From Argentina anserina (lineage: Eukaryota; Streptophyta; Magnoliopsida; Rosales; Rosaceae), in NCBI RefSeq assembly GCF_933775445.1, contig NC_065878.1:7630395-7694394 (forward strand): DNA of 64,000 nucleotides, in the 5' to 3' direction. Shown here piece after piece: positions 36,060-46,538 of this stretch; within the stretch, counting starts at the first letter, position 1; each line of letters begins with the position of its first letter. A program made the position numbers and the translations under genes. The notes beneath the pieces were generated by a model. That model saw only the letters and a list, made by a program, of their open reading frames with translations. It searched no databases and had not been told where the DNA came from.

Positions 36060-37085
36060 TTTTATCCATTCGAAATTGCCCCCGAGTTTTACCTTAATTA
36101 ATAATTATTGGTCCACCCCCTGATTTTTTTAAATTTTCTCAAAGAATCAATTTACAATTTTCACATGTCAATTACTGCTTATTATTTGGTGATGCACTGC
36201 TTATCAGTTTATGAATACCGTCGGCTCCAATAGTTTGGTTCGAATAAACGCAGTTTATGTCCTACTTTTCGTTTATTTACTCGACTGTTATTTTATATAA
36301 AAAAATTATTTTGTCTCAACCTCTTATATTCTTCTATTTTGATTGCGCTATCTATCTTTATCTCATTTTTTCACTATTCTCTTTACCATAACCACTTCTA
36401 AAACTCTAATTTACTTACCATCAAACCCCATAAACTAATAAATTATTATCAAGAAATAGTGTAACTCGCGACAGCGCATGGGTATTATAACCTAATAAAG
36501 TCCATTTGACGACATTATTCATGGATGACAATTGGATGTGTTACTGTAACAAAAAAAATGAAAATAAAGAATTACATTTTTAAATAATGAATTAAATCGA
36601 TGTTCCTTCTTCTTTTCCGACACTATTATGTTTGAAATGTAAAGTTCATGGTTAAATGCACTGGGGAGTTCATAGTTAAATCATTTCTTCGGTTATCAGT
36701 ACAATGACCGAATGACTAGTTTTTCATAAAACTTCCCCACTCCCTTAGATTTTTTCGCACACCCGTAGTTATGGTCAAGCTTCAAAATTTTCCCGATATT
36801 TCTAATATATCTTCTGATATCTCCCTTTTTAAAAAAAATTATATACCTTAAGTGTAAATATTTTATTTTTTCCCGTATATCAATTAATGAAAAAATTAGT
36901 CTACCAATTAATGTTGATTTTGTTTTTTGCACGAATTTTCTCATTTGAATTAGGGAGGCAGTAAGAATCTTAATTGTTGCAGCCATGTTTGAATTTTCTT
37001 ACCTTTTCTCATTTATTTGCTGTATGCTTTCTTTGACATTCTTTGGTGCAATAATTTATGGTGATTTTGTTATAGATTCATGCCT
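36060..37085. other. AT-rich intergenic DNA
   Basis: No convincing gene. A 96-codon minus-strand frame at 36696-36986 is Lys/Ile-rich, lacks any domain and follows local base composition. Confidence 0.4.
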
Positions 37086-37857
37086 CTATATATAGGAGAA
37101 ACAAGGTCATTACTTTCCCTCACAACCCTTGGATCAAAAGCAAATCAATGGCTGAGATAATTCTGCTGAGCTCACTGGACCTCCGAGTAATGATTTGGTC
37201 ATATCTCCATGTAGGAATGAGATATTGATTCGATTTCAAATCCTACAGAAACTAGACTCACACAGATTTCTATCCATATATGGTACATCTTCTAATTCGA
37301 TCTAAGCTGTCCACAGGAGCCCGTCAAAGTTGGACTACGAATCTTGACAGCTTTTTGATTCTTGCATGGATTGAGATTTTAAGTGCATATCTTCTTCTTT
37401 TTAACAATTCTGATTTATATGCACAAAAATATCTTCAAATACACCTTGGAAATCTATCTCCAACTTGATTTTAAAATCCAAATCCCAATAAGAAACTATC
37501 AATGCCGCACGACCTCTCCTTATTCTACTAGGAAACTGATTTTCAATCTCTCATCTTTCCTTGCGCAACTAGGATTTCTTTCCTCTCCAACATGGATTTG
37601 TTATTCCTAATAAGAATGAGTATGTTAGAAACAAAGAAATAGGAAAAGATGAATCCTACTCGAACAAATGAATCATATCCCAACAAGGATTCTTAACATT
37701 TAGCATGATTTCATCATCAATTCACTCATAATAGATATAAGCTCTACCTAGACACTTATTCATACAAAAGAAACTAAAACATACTAAATAAGAAGTAACA
37801 AAGAGTAAGAATATGGCATAAATGCATTAAGAACGTCACACTTTGTGCTCCTATCAG
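37086..37857 (-). repeat. Probable LTR-retroelement fragment
   Basis: On the minus strand it starts TGATAGGAGCACAAAGTGTG, which looks like an LTR start, and contains CTATATATAGAGG near its other end. It abuts the Gypsy LTR fragment at 37858 without spacer, which suggests an insertion junction. No coding part or TSD was found. Confidence 0.35.
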
Positions 37858-39605
37858 TAACTCATCTGTTACCCAATATCATTTAAAAATATATGTAATC
37901 ATGAGACACTGGGCAACCCATCCCAAAATCATTTAAAAACACGGGTACTCATGAGATCCAGGCAATCCATATGTTTTCCTTCATGCAGTACACCGACAGA
38001 CACTGGGCAATCCATCTGGTTACCCAAAATCATTTAAAACATGGGTACACATGAAACCCAAGTACCCATATGTTACCCTTCATGCAGTACACCGACAGAC
38101 ACTAGGCAACCCATCTGTTACCTAATATCACTCAAAAACATGGGTACTCGTGGACCCAAGCAACCCATCTATTACCCTTCATGCACACCGGCAGATAAAC
38201 TAGAGCTCTAACTAAATTGTAACCGACACCCAGCCAAGGCTTGGTTCCGTTTACTGCCAACAACGTCTGAAGACCAGAAAATGTTTTAAGAAGACTCAAT
38301 GTTAAAACCACGTACAATATAACAATCAACACATGTTTATTGTACTACAACCAAGCGACTCTTGCACAACAATATAAATATAGTCACCACAATATACTCT
38401 CATTTGGAAATAAAAACCGTAACATTATATAATATAGCAACCCATATATATGTATCGTATTTACCATTTTTGTACACATACACAACCCACTATATTATAT
38501 AGTTGTCACAGAGCACTCGTTTTAAGAAATCGTAAATTATTTTTGAATCACCGCCAAGGGTAGACTTTTCATAGTGAGATTTCTCACATTCACCATATTC
38601 CATAACCACTAAAACTTTTTAAAATCATTTATTAAAATAGTGTTTCACTTACCCATTAACCGTAGATTATCAAGTTCACGTAATTTAAACCAAAACATAT
38701 TTTTAGACCACTTTTTTATAAGCTAGTGATGCAATGACTATTATAACAACTCAAACTAAATTCAATAATTATTACACTACTTCAATCATTATATAGTTTA
38801 CCCACCTTATTTCTTGCGTGCAACTTCCACAACACCGAGAGCGATTCCCTCACTTGTTTCGTCGGTAACCTAATAGCATGATAAAGTGCTTAGAAAATGA
38901 TACGTAAAATCTCAGGTGACAATTCATTACAGATGAACACTATTAACAAAACACGGTTCAAATATCATTGGTCATTAAAACACTGTTCACAAAACACTGT
39001 TCACAAGCTTCAAAACACAAGAAGAATCACCTTGATTGGTTGCCGGAGGTGGGAGTTCTCCTCACTTCTGCAAACAGAACATCCATATTATTTCTTCATT
39101 TCGGAGCTTCAAACAGCTCGAATCTCTCCCAAACACTAACCCAGATTGGAAGGGGACGAAGAGACGGTTCCAACGCCACCGGTCTCACTCAATTTCGTCG
39201 CCGGACTACGGAGATATAGCCGGAGAAAGATTCGGAAACAAAGAGGGAAAAGTCGCGTGAACAATACCCGAGCTCGGATGAACAGTAACCAAGCTGATTT
39301 TACGCCTACTCGTCGATCTCTTGCGAAACGACACTGACTTCAGAAATTTAAGATGGAAAACGTTACGTTTTTAGTGGCTTGAGAGTCGAAATTTATTTCG
39401 TTGCTCATGTCTGAAAAGTTTCTTCATAGAAGTTGTAGAGCTCGTCGATACAAATTTGTGGACATATGGCACACCTTAATTGAATCTCATATGTGAAAGT
39501 TATTATCGACGGAAGTTGGTTTCCGATTTTGGAAAGCTATAAAAAGATTTTTTTCGAAACTTTCCAAAAAGATCAGAAAATTCCCCGGGTTTCAAAAACC
39601 ATGTG
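37858..39605. repeat. Gypsy LTR fragments in opposing orientation
   Basis: 37858 to about 39000 matches the minus-oriented LTR at 23736-25999, including the ATGGGTACTCATGAGAC tandem block and the CACAACACCGAGAGCGATT segment. From about 39327 to 39605 the sequence switches to plus-oriented LTR promoter text (AACGTTACG, GTTGTAGAGCTCGTCGATAC, TATA-like CTATAAAAAG near 39537). The two pieces face each other, so this is either two insertions or an inversion. Confidence 0.7.
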
Positions 39606-39822
39606 AATTGCACACGTTGATCGTCATGCTAAGTGTAAGGTAAATAAAATTCTCAAATTTCTCATTTTGTAAACAAGAAAATGAGAAATTTTATTGAATG
39701 CCAGTCTTTAATACATCACACATGAACTTCTAATTCTAAAATCAAAAACCTATTACAAAGTTAATGGAAATAACAATGGTGGTCGGGCATAACAATACTT
39801 GTAATTATAAAGCTAGAAGAAG

Positions 39823-40520
39823 CTAAAAACAACTAATCAAAGTCTTGGGAGTATCCATGGTAGTGGCCGGAGCCTTAGCCTTGGAAGCAATGGGCTCGGG
39901 CTTCATGGAGATGTGGTGAGTCTTGATCTCAGGGTCCTCATCCACATGATTTGATTCGGGTTGTAGAAACTTCTTATAGGCAGAGTATGCCTTGATCACC
40001 TCTTTGTTAGCGCGGAAATCGCGATTAAAGTGCTTGAAGGAGCCACATTTGAAGCATGGAGACTTGCCATTACCGGAAGTGGAGGCATGAGGAGGCACAC
40101 GGTCTCCTTGAGGTTTAGGACGGGGATGGACTCCCCCGGAGGGTGCGGCACCGCCACCATCACGAGTCCATGTATTGGACTTGGGCCGAGAACGGCCTTG
40201 TTGCCTCCCACCACGAGAGTTGTTGTTTTGGTGCTGGTATGGAACATTCCTTCATTGATTCTTTTTCTTAGGAGCTTTCTCATAGTTAGACTGTGGCGTA
40301 GAAATCTTTTTTAGGCTAAGAGGTCTATTGTTATTGTTGAGGAGGATCTCATAATGCCTCTCATTCTTTGCCAAAAGCGCCATTAAGTCGGCGAAAGACC
40401 GGATCTTCCCTTCCTCTACCTAAGTGCGGTACGTATGAGCTTGAACCTCATAGTTAATTGGAAACGTGTCCAATGTCTTATTGAGAAGATCTAGGTCTGT
40501 CTTGATGACACCAACGGTGC
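39823..40520 (-). pseudogene. Copia-type gag fragment with zinc knuckle
   Basis: The minus-strand frame 40098-39823 has C-F-K-C-G-x4-H-x4-F, a CX2CX4HX4C zinc knuckle whose last Cys is now Phe. It is followed by an acidic tail like that of plant gag proteins of the UBN2 type. Upstream on the same strand, broken frames read L-L-A-K-N-E-R-H-Y-E-I-L-L and R-G-G-R-Q-Q-G-R, the usual gag C-terminal region. Frameshifts and stops interrupt it. No protease, integrase or LTR is attached. Confidence 0.55.
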
Positions 40521-40699
40521 CAAGATCAGATTGCAGGAATATGGTCACAAGAAAAATCGATGCAAACGGCGATACTCACGATCACACCCAAAACAGCGGT
40601 GCACTCAGGCGACCACACGAAAATCGATTAACTTCCCTTTCAAACCAATCGTGACTCCCCCTGGGTGTTATAAGAAAGGTCAGAATGAAGACAAGAAGA

Positions 40700-41540
40700 A
40701 TACTAATAGCGCCCGATATAATATATATTTATACGTTCAAAAGCGAGAACGTAAATAAAAAATTTATCTTTGAAGGTGTGGAGAAGACGGGAGTAGCTTC
40801 TCTTGAGTGAAGACTATGCTTGTGAAGTTCGTATTGCTTGCATGAATATGTGGGGGGAGCAATCTTGAATGCTTTGATGCGGGGTCTTGCCGGGCGAATG
40901 TGAGGAGACCCTGTGGAGCTGCGGGGATGCGGGGGTCTACAAGGGCTGCGGGCAGGGGTAGCAGGGATCGACGGGGGGCTGCAGGGGTCGGCATGGGCTA
41001 TCGCTGACAAGGATTGCTGACGGGAAGGTTGCCGGAGGCCGGAGACAAGGGCGGCCGGTGAGAGGAAAAAAAATTTGTAGGGCTCTTAAAGTTCAGGATT
41101 TTAGGGCAAAGTGCGTGATAACGTGATGCAGGATGAAAAACTGTATCTTTATTGAATGATATGTGGGTCTATATAAGGCATTACAAAACCACAATCCCGT
41201 AGGATTCAGAGTCCTAATCTATTACATAGATGCTAATTTCTCTCCAAATAAGAAACCTACTAGGCTAAGATATAAAAGGGTAGAATAGTAATTCTCTCGG
41301 AACACATTTATATTTATTGCTAGAAAATTTTAAAATGGGATATCAAATTGCATAAAATGATTTAATTGATTATTTTCTTTTTTGATAAACATCAAGTCAA
41401 AAATTAAATGTAGATGATTAATATCAAATTGAATGTAGACGATTTAATGTATTATCTATATAACTATCTAAAATTTCTTATAAACTTCAATTTAAGCCAA
41501 AAAACAAAACTTGTTCATTAGAGGTTATAACTATTTCATA
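40700..41540. other. Low-information stretch beside gag fragment
   Basis: Contains a GC-richer patch (40860-41070) whose minus-strand frames are Pro/Arg-rich and look compositional, then AT-rich sequence. No gene recognised. Confidence 0.4.
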
Positions 41541-41554
41541 TACGTTGATGTTAA

Positions 41555-41973
41555 TTATATATATATATATCAATGAATGAAAAAATAGTTTATCAATTTT
41601 ATTATGAATTTAGAAGACGAGTGAAATAGTGAATTAATTCGAAAAGATAATTTGTGTGATTAATATACATTTTTCGAGTTGTATATAATAAATAAATTTG
41701 AAATAAGGTAGAAAAGAAATTAATTGATAGTAGTCTGATTGACATATAAAATTAGATAATGAGTATTTTAGGAAAACTATATATATATATATATCAATGA
41801 ATGATAAAAATAGTTTACCAATTTTATTATGAATTTAGAAAACTAGTTGAATAGTGAATTAATTCGAGAATATAGTTTGTGTGATTGTTATACATTTTTT
41901 GAGTTGTATATAATAAATAAATTTGAAATAAAGTATGAAAGAAATTAATTGATAATAATTTAATTGATATATC
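41555..41973. repeat. AT-rich tandem duplication (~225-bp unit, two copies)
   Basis: Two consecutive copies start with a (TA)n tract and ATCAATGAATGA (near 41560 and 41785) and share TTTATTATGAATTTAGAA, GTGAATTAATTCGA and GTTGTATATAATAAATAAAT. They differ by scattered substitutions. Confidence 0.75.
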
Positions 41974-44250
41974 TGTAATACCTTGAATTTTCGGGTTGGC
42001 TTTGTATAAATTCTTGTAAGTGATTAAACTTGGAAATTGAATGAAGTCGTATTTTTCGTTTCCTCATCGATGTTAAACCAAACGAAACCGACTTCGGAAA
42101 ATTTAAATTGAAAAGTGTCTTACTTGTCAACAAGTGAAGGCAGAAAATCAGCGACCCGCTAGCATGTTGAAGCCATTGCACATACCTCTTTGAGGTGGGA
42201 GCAAATTTCTATGGACTTTGTGACAGGACTACCTAAGTCCAGGAAGGGTCACGATGCAATATGGGTAATTGTCGATCGATTGACGAAGTCGGCACACTTT
42301 CTTCCAGTATCAATGAAGTACTCAGTGGATGTGTTGGGAAAGCTATATGTGGATGAGATAGTGAAACTTCATGGAGTTTCTGTTTCTATTGTTTCTGACC
42401 GAGATGCACGTTTCACTTCGAAGTTCTGGGGTGTTTTACAGAAGGCTTTGGGTACTACCTTGGATGTGAGTACAACATTTCACCCTCAGTCTGATGAACA
42501 GACAGAACGGGTGAATCAGGTGATGGAGGATATGTTGAGAGCTTGTATTCTTGATTTTAAAGGAAGTTGGGAGGATCACCCGAGACTATTGAGTTTGCCT
42601 ACAACAATAGTTATCATTCTAGTATTGGCATGGCACCTTATGAGGCTCTTTAGGGTAGATCATGTAGATCACCTATCTGTTGGGCCGAAGTTGGTGATGA
42701 AGCACTAATGGGTCCTCGGAGAAGATCTCGATTATTCGAGATAGGATCTGAACATCACAGAGTAGACAGAAGAGCTATGCAGACTTAAAGAAGAGACATA
42801 TCAAGTTCGAGATTGGCGACCACGTGTTCTTAAAAGTCTCTCCTATGAAGGGGGTCGTGAGATTTGGCAAGAAATGGAAGTTAGCTCCGAGGTATGTTAG
42901 GCCCTTTCAGATTTTTGGGAAGGTAGGAGATTTGGCCTATCGACTAGCTTTACCTATGAGCATGTCTGGGGTTCACAACGTCTTCCACATTTCCATGCTG
43001 AGGAAGTATGTATTAGATGAGTTACATGTGATTGATCACAATTCCATAGAGGTGAGGGAGAATGTCACCTTTGTTATTGAGCCGGTTCGTATTTTGGATA
43101 GATCCACAGAGAAGCTTCGCAGGAAAGAGGTAAAGTTAGTAAAAGTGTTGTGGAGTCACCCATGATGAGGGCGTGCCTCTTGGGAGCTAGAGTCGGACAT
43201 GAAGACAAAATATCCGCAGTTGTTTGTTGAGTAGAGCACTTGAATTTCAGGACGAAATTCCTTTAAGGGGGGTAGAATGTAATACCCCGAATTTTCGGGT
43301 TAGCTTTGTTTAAATTCTTGTAAGTGATTAAACTTGGAAATTGAATAAAGTTGCATTTTTTGTTTCCTCGTTGATGTTAAACGAAACGAAACCGATTTCG
43401 GAAAATTTAAATTGAAAAACATTACATTTTCTGTGACTCGAGAGACGACTTTTATTCCATTGCTCGTCTCTGAAAACTTCATTCACGAACGTTGTAGACT
43501 CGTCGATACGAGTTCATGGGCATGTCACGCACCTTAATCGGATGTCATGATCGACGGAAACTGGTTTCCGAATTTGGAAAATGTATAAAAAGAGGTTTTT
43601 GGGAAACCCTAGTTTCCAAAAACGGAAACTCTCTCTCGTCCCGACCCTCCCTCACAAAATTTCCTCCGTCGATCCCCTCAGCTCCCGCCAGCGTGGCTCT
43701 CACTGCCGGTCCCAAGACCACCGCACGCTTGACCGCTCCAACCCCCGGACGAGACGCGCCCTCCCTTGCTGCCGTGAAGCCTCGCTGACGAGCGGCGTTT
43801 TCTGCAAATATCCCACCGCTGATTCAAGTTTCGCCACTGGTGAATCAAGCGATAGATCCTTGCAAATCGACCTCTGGGCTGGGTTTAGCACGAAATTGGA
43901 GCTCAAATCGGAGGTTTTAACATCGGAGGTGAGTTTGGAACTACCGAAGCTTTTCGGCGATCTGGGTTGCAACGAATGTATGGTTGTGATCTCCTCCTCA
44001 TGCTCTTCATCTTTCATGTTGGATGTTAGTGGTTTTGTTGAGTCTTGGGAGGAGGTGGTGGACTGGCGCGTGTCGCTAAATTTTCAGAATTATGATTTTT
44101 CATCCTTCATTAAATTTCATCTTCATACATTCTTAACAAAAAAATGTTCATCTTCTTCAAACAATATATATTCTTCATGTTGTTTATCATTTTTATGGTT
44201 AAAGAATTTCAAAAAAAAACAATTGTGATCTATAATGATTCGTAAGAACA
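41974..44250 (+). mobile_element. Deleted plus-strand Ty3/Gypsy chromovirus
   Basis: About 142 bp of 5-prime LTR (starting TGTAATACC at 41974) joins directly to the end of the integrase zinc finger near 42116, so gag to RNase H are deleted. The integrase core and C-terminus run to about 43230. A polypurine tract (AAGGGGGGTAG, 43264-43275) precedes a 3-prime LTR starting TGTAATACCCCG at 43278. That LTR has a TATA-like GTATAAAAAGAGG near 43584 and loses similarity before 44300, so its right end is missing. Confidence 0.85.
42116..43230 (+). pseudogene. Gypsy integrase with chromodomain remnant
   Basis: The zinc-finger end (C-L-T-C-Q) is followed by the catalytic core beginning [13 protein letters not shown], with D-x-R-F-T-S and F-H-P-Q-S-D. 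The C-terminal part (42824-43165) has F-G-K-K-W-K-L-A-P-R-Y and N-V-F-H-I-S-M-L-R. The tail E-P-V-R-I-L-D-R then K-V-L-W is the chromodomain region of Tekay/Del-type chromoviruses. It is cut by stops at about 43164, with W-E-L-E-S-D readable beyond in another frame. A stop near 42190 and a frameshift near 42590-42710 also break it. Confidence 0.85.
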
Positions 44251-44304
44251 AACAAAAATCGATATGAACATCTATAAGATATATATATATATATATATAT
44301 ATAT

Positions 44305-44703
44305 ACAGTCTCTATCCAGAGTGAAGGTTCACTCTGAAATTACAGAGTGAAGTTCCAATTTTGACACACTTTTCGGTCAAATGTTTTCACTATAGGCGAT
44401 TCAATATTTAAATATGGTATTCAAGATTATCTCTACAAGGTTTCATCCAATTTGACAATGGTTTGAGTTTTCAAAATTGAGATTTACATGACGGTTCATG
44501 TTTAACAGTTTTAATTTATTTATTGATTTAATCTAATTTCAATACCTTAACGATGTCCGAATTAGATAAAATTTTGTAGAGATGATCTTGAATAACATAC
44601 CTCAATATTGAATCGCTTATGGTGAAAACATTTGACCGAAAAGTGTGCCAAAATTGGAACTTCACTCTGTGATTTCAGAGTGAAGTTTCACTTTGGATTG
44701 AGA

Positions 44704-44707
<4 letters not shown>
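44305..44707. mobile_element. Complete foldback MITE (403 bp)
   Basis: The ends are ACAGTCTC-AATCC-type inverted repeats extending about 170 bp inward, leaving a short centre. (TA)n tracts flank both sides (44279-44304 and 44707-44736), consistent with TA-directed insertion, though the superfamily cannot be fixed. Each arm includes a nested small hairpin (CAGAGTGAA / TTCACTCTG). A truncated copy is at 5430. Confidence 0.85.
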
Positions 44708-44737
<30 letters not shown>

Positions 44738-44921
44738 TAATCACAGTAAAAAGTAGCCTTGTATGTCTAAATAATGAGGTATTTTGTGATTTTTTAATTC
44801 AAGGGTGTTTTAGGTTTTTTTATGTGGTGTATTTAGTAAAAATATTGGAATGAGAATTGAAATAGGTGGTGTATTAAGTATATGAGTGTGTATTAAGAAA
44901 TTTATGGTGTGTATTTAAAAT

Positions 44922-45095
44922 TTCTTGCATGAAGACATCATAAAATAAACATAATTTGTTAAAATTTAAACTTGTGAGCTATTAATATGTCACGTAGTAA
45001 ATGATTTTTTTTTTTGTGTTTAAGATTTTCTTAAGCATCTATTTAAGGGCCTCCAAATATTTTTCCGCCTTAAACCTCTTTAGACACGGGAAACT
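44922..45095. repeat. Inverted, truncated relative of the hAT element at 723-1095
   Basis: Reverse-complement text of the left half of the 373-bp element is recognisable (TTAAGATTTTCTTAAGCATCTATTTAAGGGCCTCC, here split by small changes, and TTTAGACACGGG at the end). The terminal inverted repeat itself is lost. Confidence 0.65.
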
Positions 45096-45150
45096 AACTC
45101 TGGCATATCTGTGTTCTGTTTTTCAAACCCAATAATTGATTTGCGGAAAA

Positions 45151-45854
45151 ATGGATCTGGAAATGGAGCACACTCATTGCTGGTTAGAAAAGATTGATGA
45201 CCCTACAGTCGAGTTGGGTTGCACCAAGTTGGTGATGGAGATCGAGGCCATAATTACGTGTCCCGGTAGATTTTCAGAGGAAGAAGATGAAAACGATGAG
45301 GACTACTTCGATATCAACCGACTTTAGCACAAGACGGTGACAGTTATGAGGACACACTCGAACTCGACTTGATCATGGACGACGAAAACAACAGTGGAAC
45401 GAACCCGACTCGATTTCTCAAGGAAGAAATATCCAAGAAGCTTTTCGACTTGAATGTTCCCTTGAGGCTTGAGTGATCATGAATCCATTATCCATAGCAG
45501 AAAAACTATTGAACGATGTCTTTGCGGTTGTGAGAGATCCTATTCGGAAAGCCGACGGCAAGATTTTGTGTATGAGGGCTGTGTTTCATGCTTTTGGGGA
45601 AGATGTGGGAGATAAGGTTTTGGATGTGCAGCCCAACTTTGTGCCTGCAAGTTAATTGGCAATGGAGAAGTTGGAGAGGGGGGATTATTGTCGAAGTCCC
45701 GACAATGTGTTCGGTTTGACAGGACGACATGGTGGCGGGTTCCGAAGGGACTCGGATGCCGTGTATGCATCTCTACCATGAGAGTTGCATTGTAGAGTGG
45801 TTGGAGAAGAGCAAGTATTGCCCACTGTGTCGATATTCTCTGCCAAGTGATTAA
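45151..45854 (+). pseudogene. RING-H2 E3 ubiquitin ligase pseudogene
   Basis: The ATG at 45151 opens an acidic N-terminal region. Frameshifts near 45325 and 45470, a TAA at 45653 (between P-A-S and L-A-M-E-K-L-E), a G-run indel near 45680 and a TGA at 45717 break the frame. The last part (45708-45854) is a RING-H2 domain: C-S-V, then TGA exactly where the second zinc-binding Cys belongs, then M-P-C-x-H-L-Y-H-E-S-C and C-P-L-C near the C-terminus. Active relatives pass ubiquitin from an E2 to substrates. The P-A-S-x-L-A-M-E-K-L-E segment before the RING matches plant ligases of the RDUF/CIP8 style. This copy cannot make the protein. Confidence 0.8.
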
Positions 45855-45859
45855 TAGTA

Positions 45860-46538
45860 ATTGAGTGATTTTCATACTTGTATAAACTTTGATTCGTAGT
45901 TGATGATTTATATTCAAATGTATAGAAAATTTAATTGTTAGCTACGCATCAATGCCAGTTGAAGATCAAATTCTGAATGTCCATTCTCATGGTACAATAA
46001 AACTATAATGTCAACGTCTAAAATTCATCTGAAGAACAGCCCTCTAGGCCTCTACCACTGAGGAAAGCTATGCAGTTAGTTCAGTTATACAAAACCTAAA
46101 AATAAGAACAGTCGGGAACTGCTTTATTCTAATCAAAATTTCTTAAGGAAATTGTCAAAAGAATACATACGACTCACTATTGAAAAAAGAATTTCAAGTT
46201 TTTGAGGAATGTTGCTCCTCAAAAACTTGGTAACCATCTCTGCAACTTTATACAAGAATTTAAAGCCTCCATATGCTGCTCAGCTGCAACTGCTTGAAAG
46301 CAACTGTCTTTCATCCGCTTCAATGAGTATATCTATTCAGTCAGATAAAAATACCTACAAAAAAAATACGTCTTTTCATGGACCATGCTGTCACTGTTAG
46401 AAAAAATAGAGCTTAGCCTCAGTCCTCGAGAAACTTTTCCCGCCTCCAAGTTGAGAAATAACATCAGTCTGTCTGAGATGCCCAGGTGAGTCAGAATTGG
46501 AATTCGAGTATTTCAATCGCATACTAGTAACTAGACTC
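45860..46538. other. Spacer and probable 3-prime UTR of the glycosyltransferase
   Basis: No gene recognised. The right part probably belongs to the 3-prime UTR of the minus-strand gene ending at 46539. Confidence 0.4.

Noticed and set aside
36696..36986. 96-codon Lys/Ile-rich minus-strand frame
   Set aside because: AT-rich composition explains it. No domain, start context or neighbour supports a gene.
37086..37860. Small frames at 37280-37610
   Set aside because: They lie in what looks like an LTR fragment and carry no domain.
44279..44736. Long inverted repeat considered as a microRNA precursor
   Set aside because: Arms of about 170 bp with transposon-like ends, TA flanks and a second copy at 5430 fit a MITE better. 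Small-RNA data would be needed to argue otherwise.
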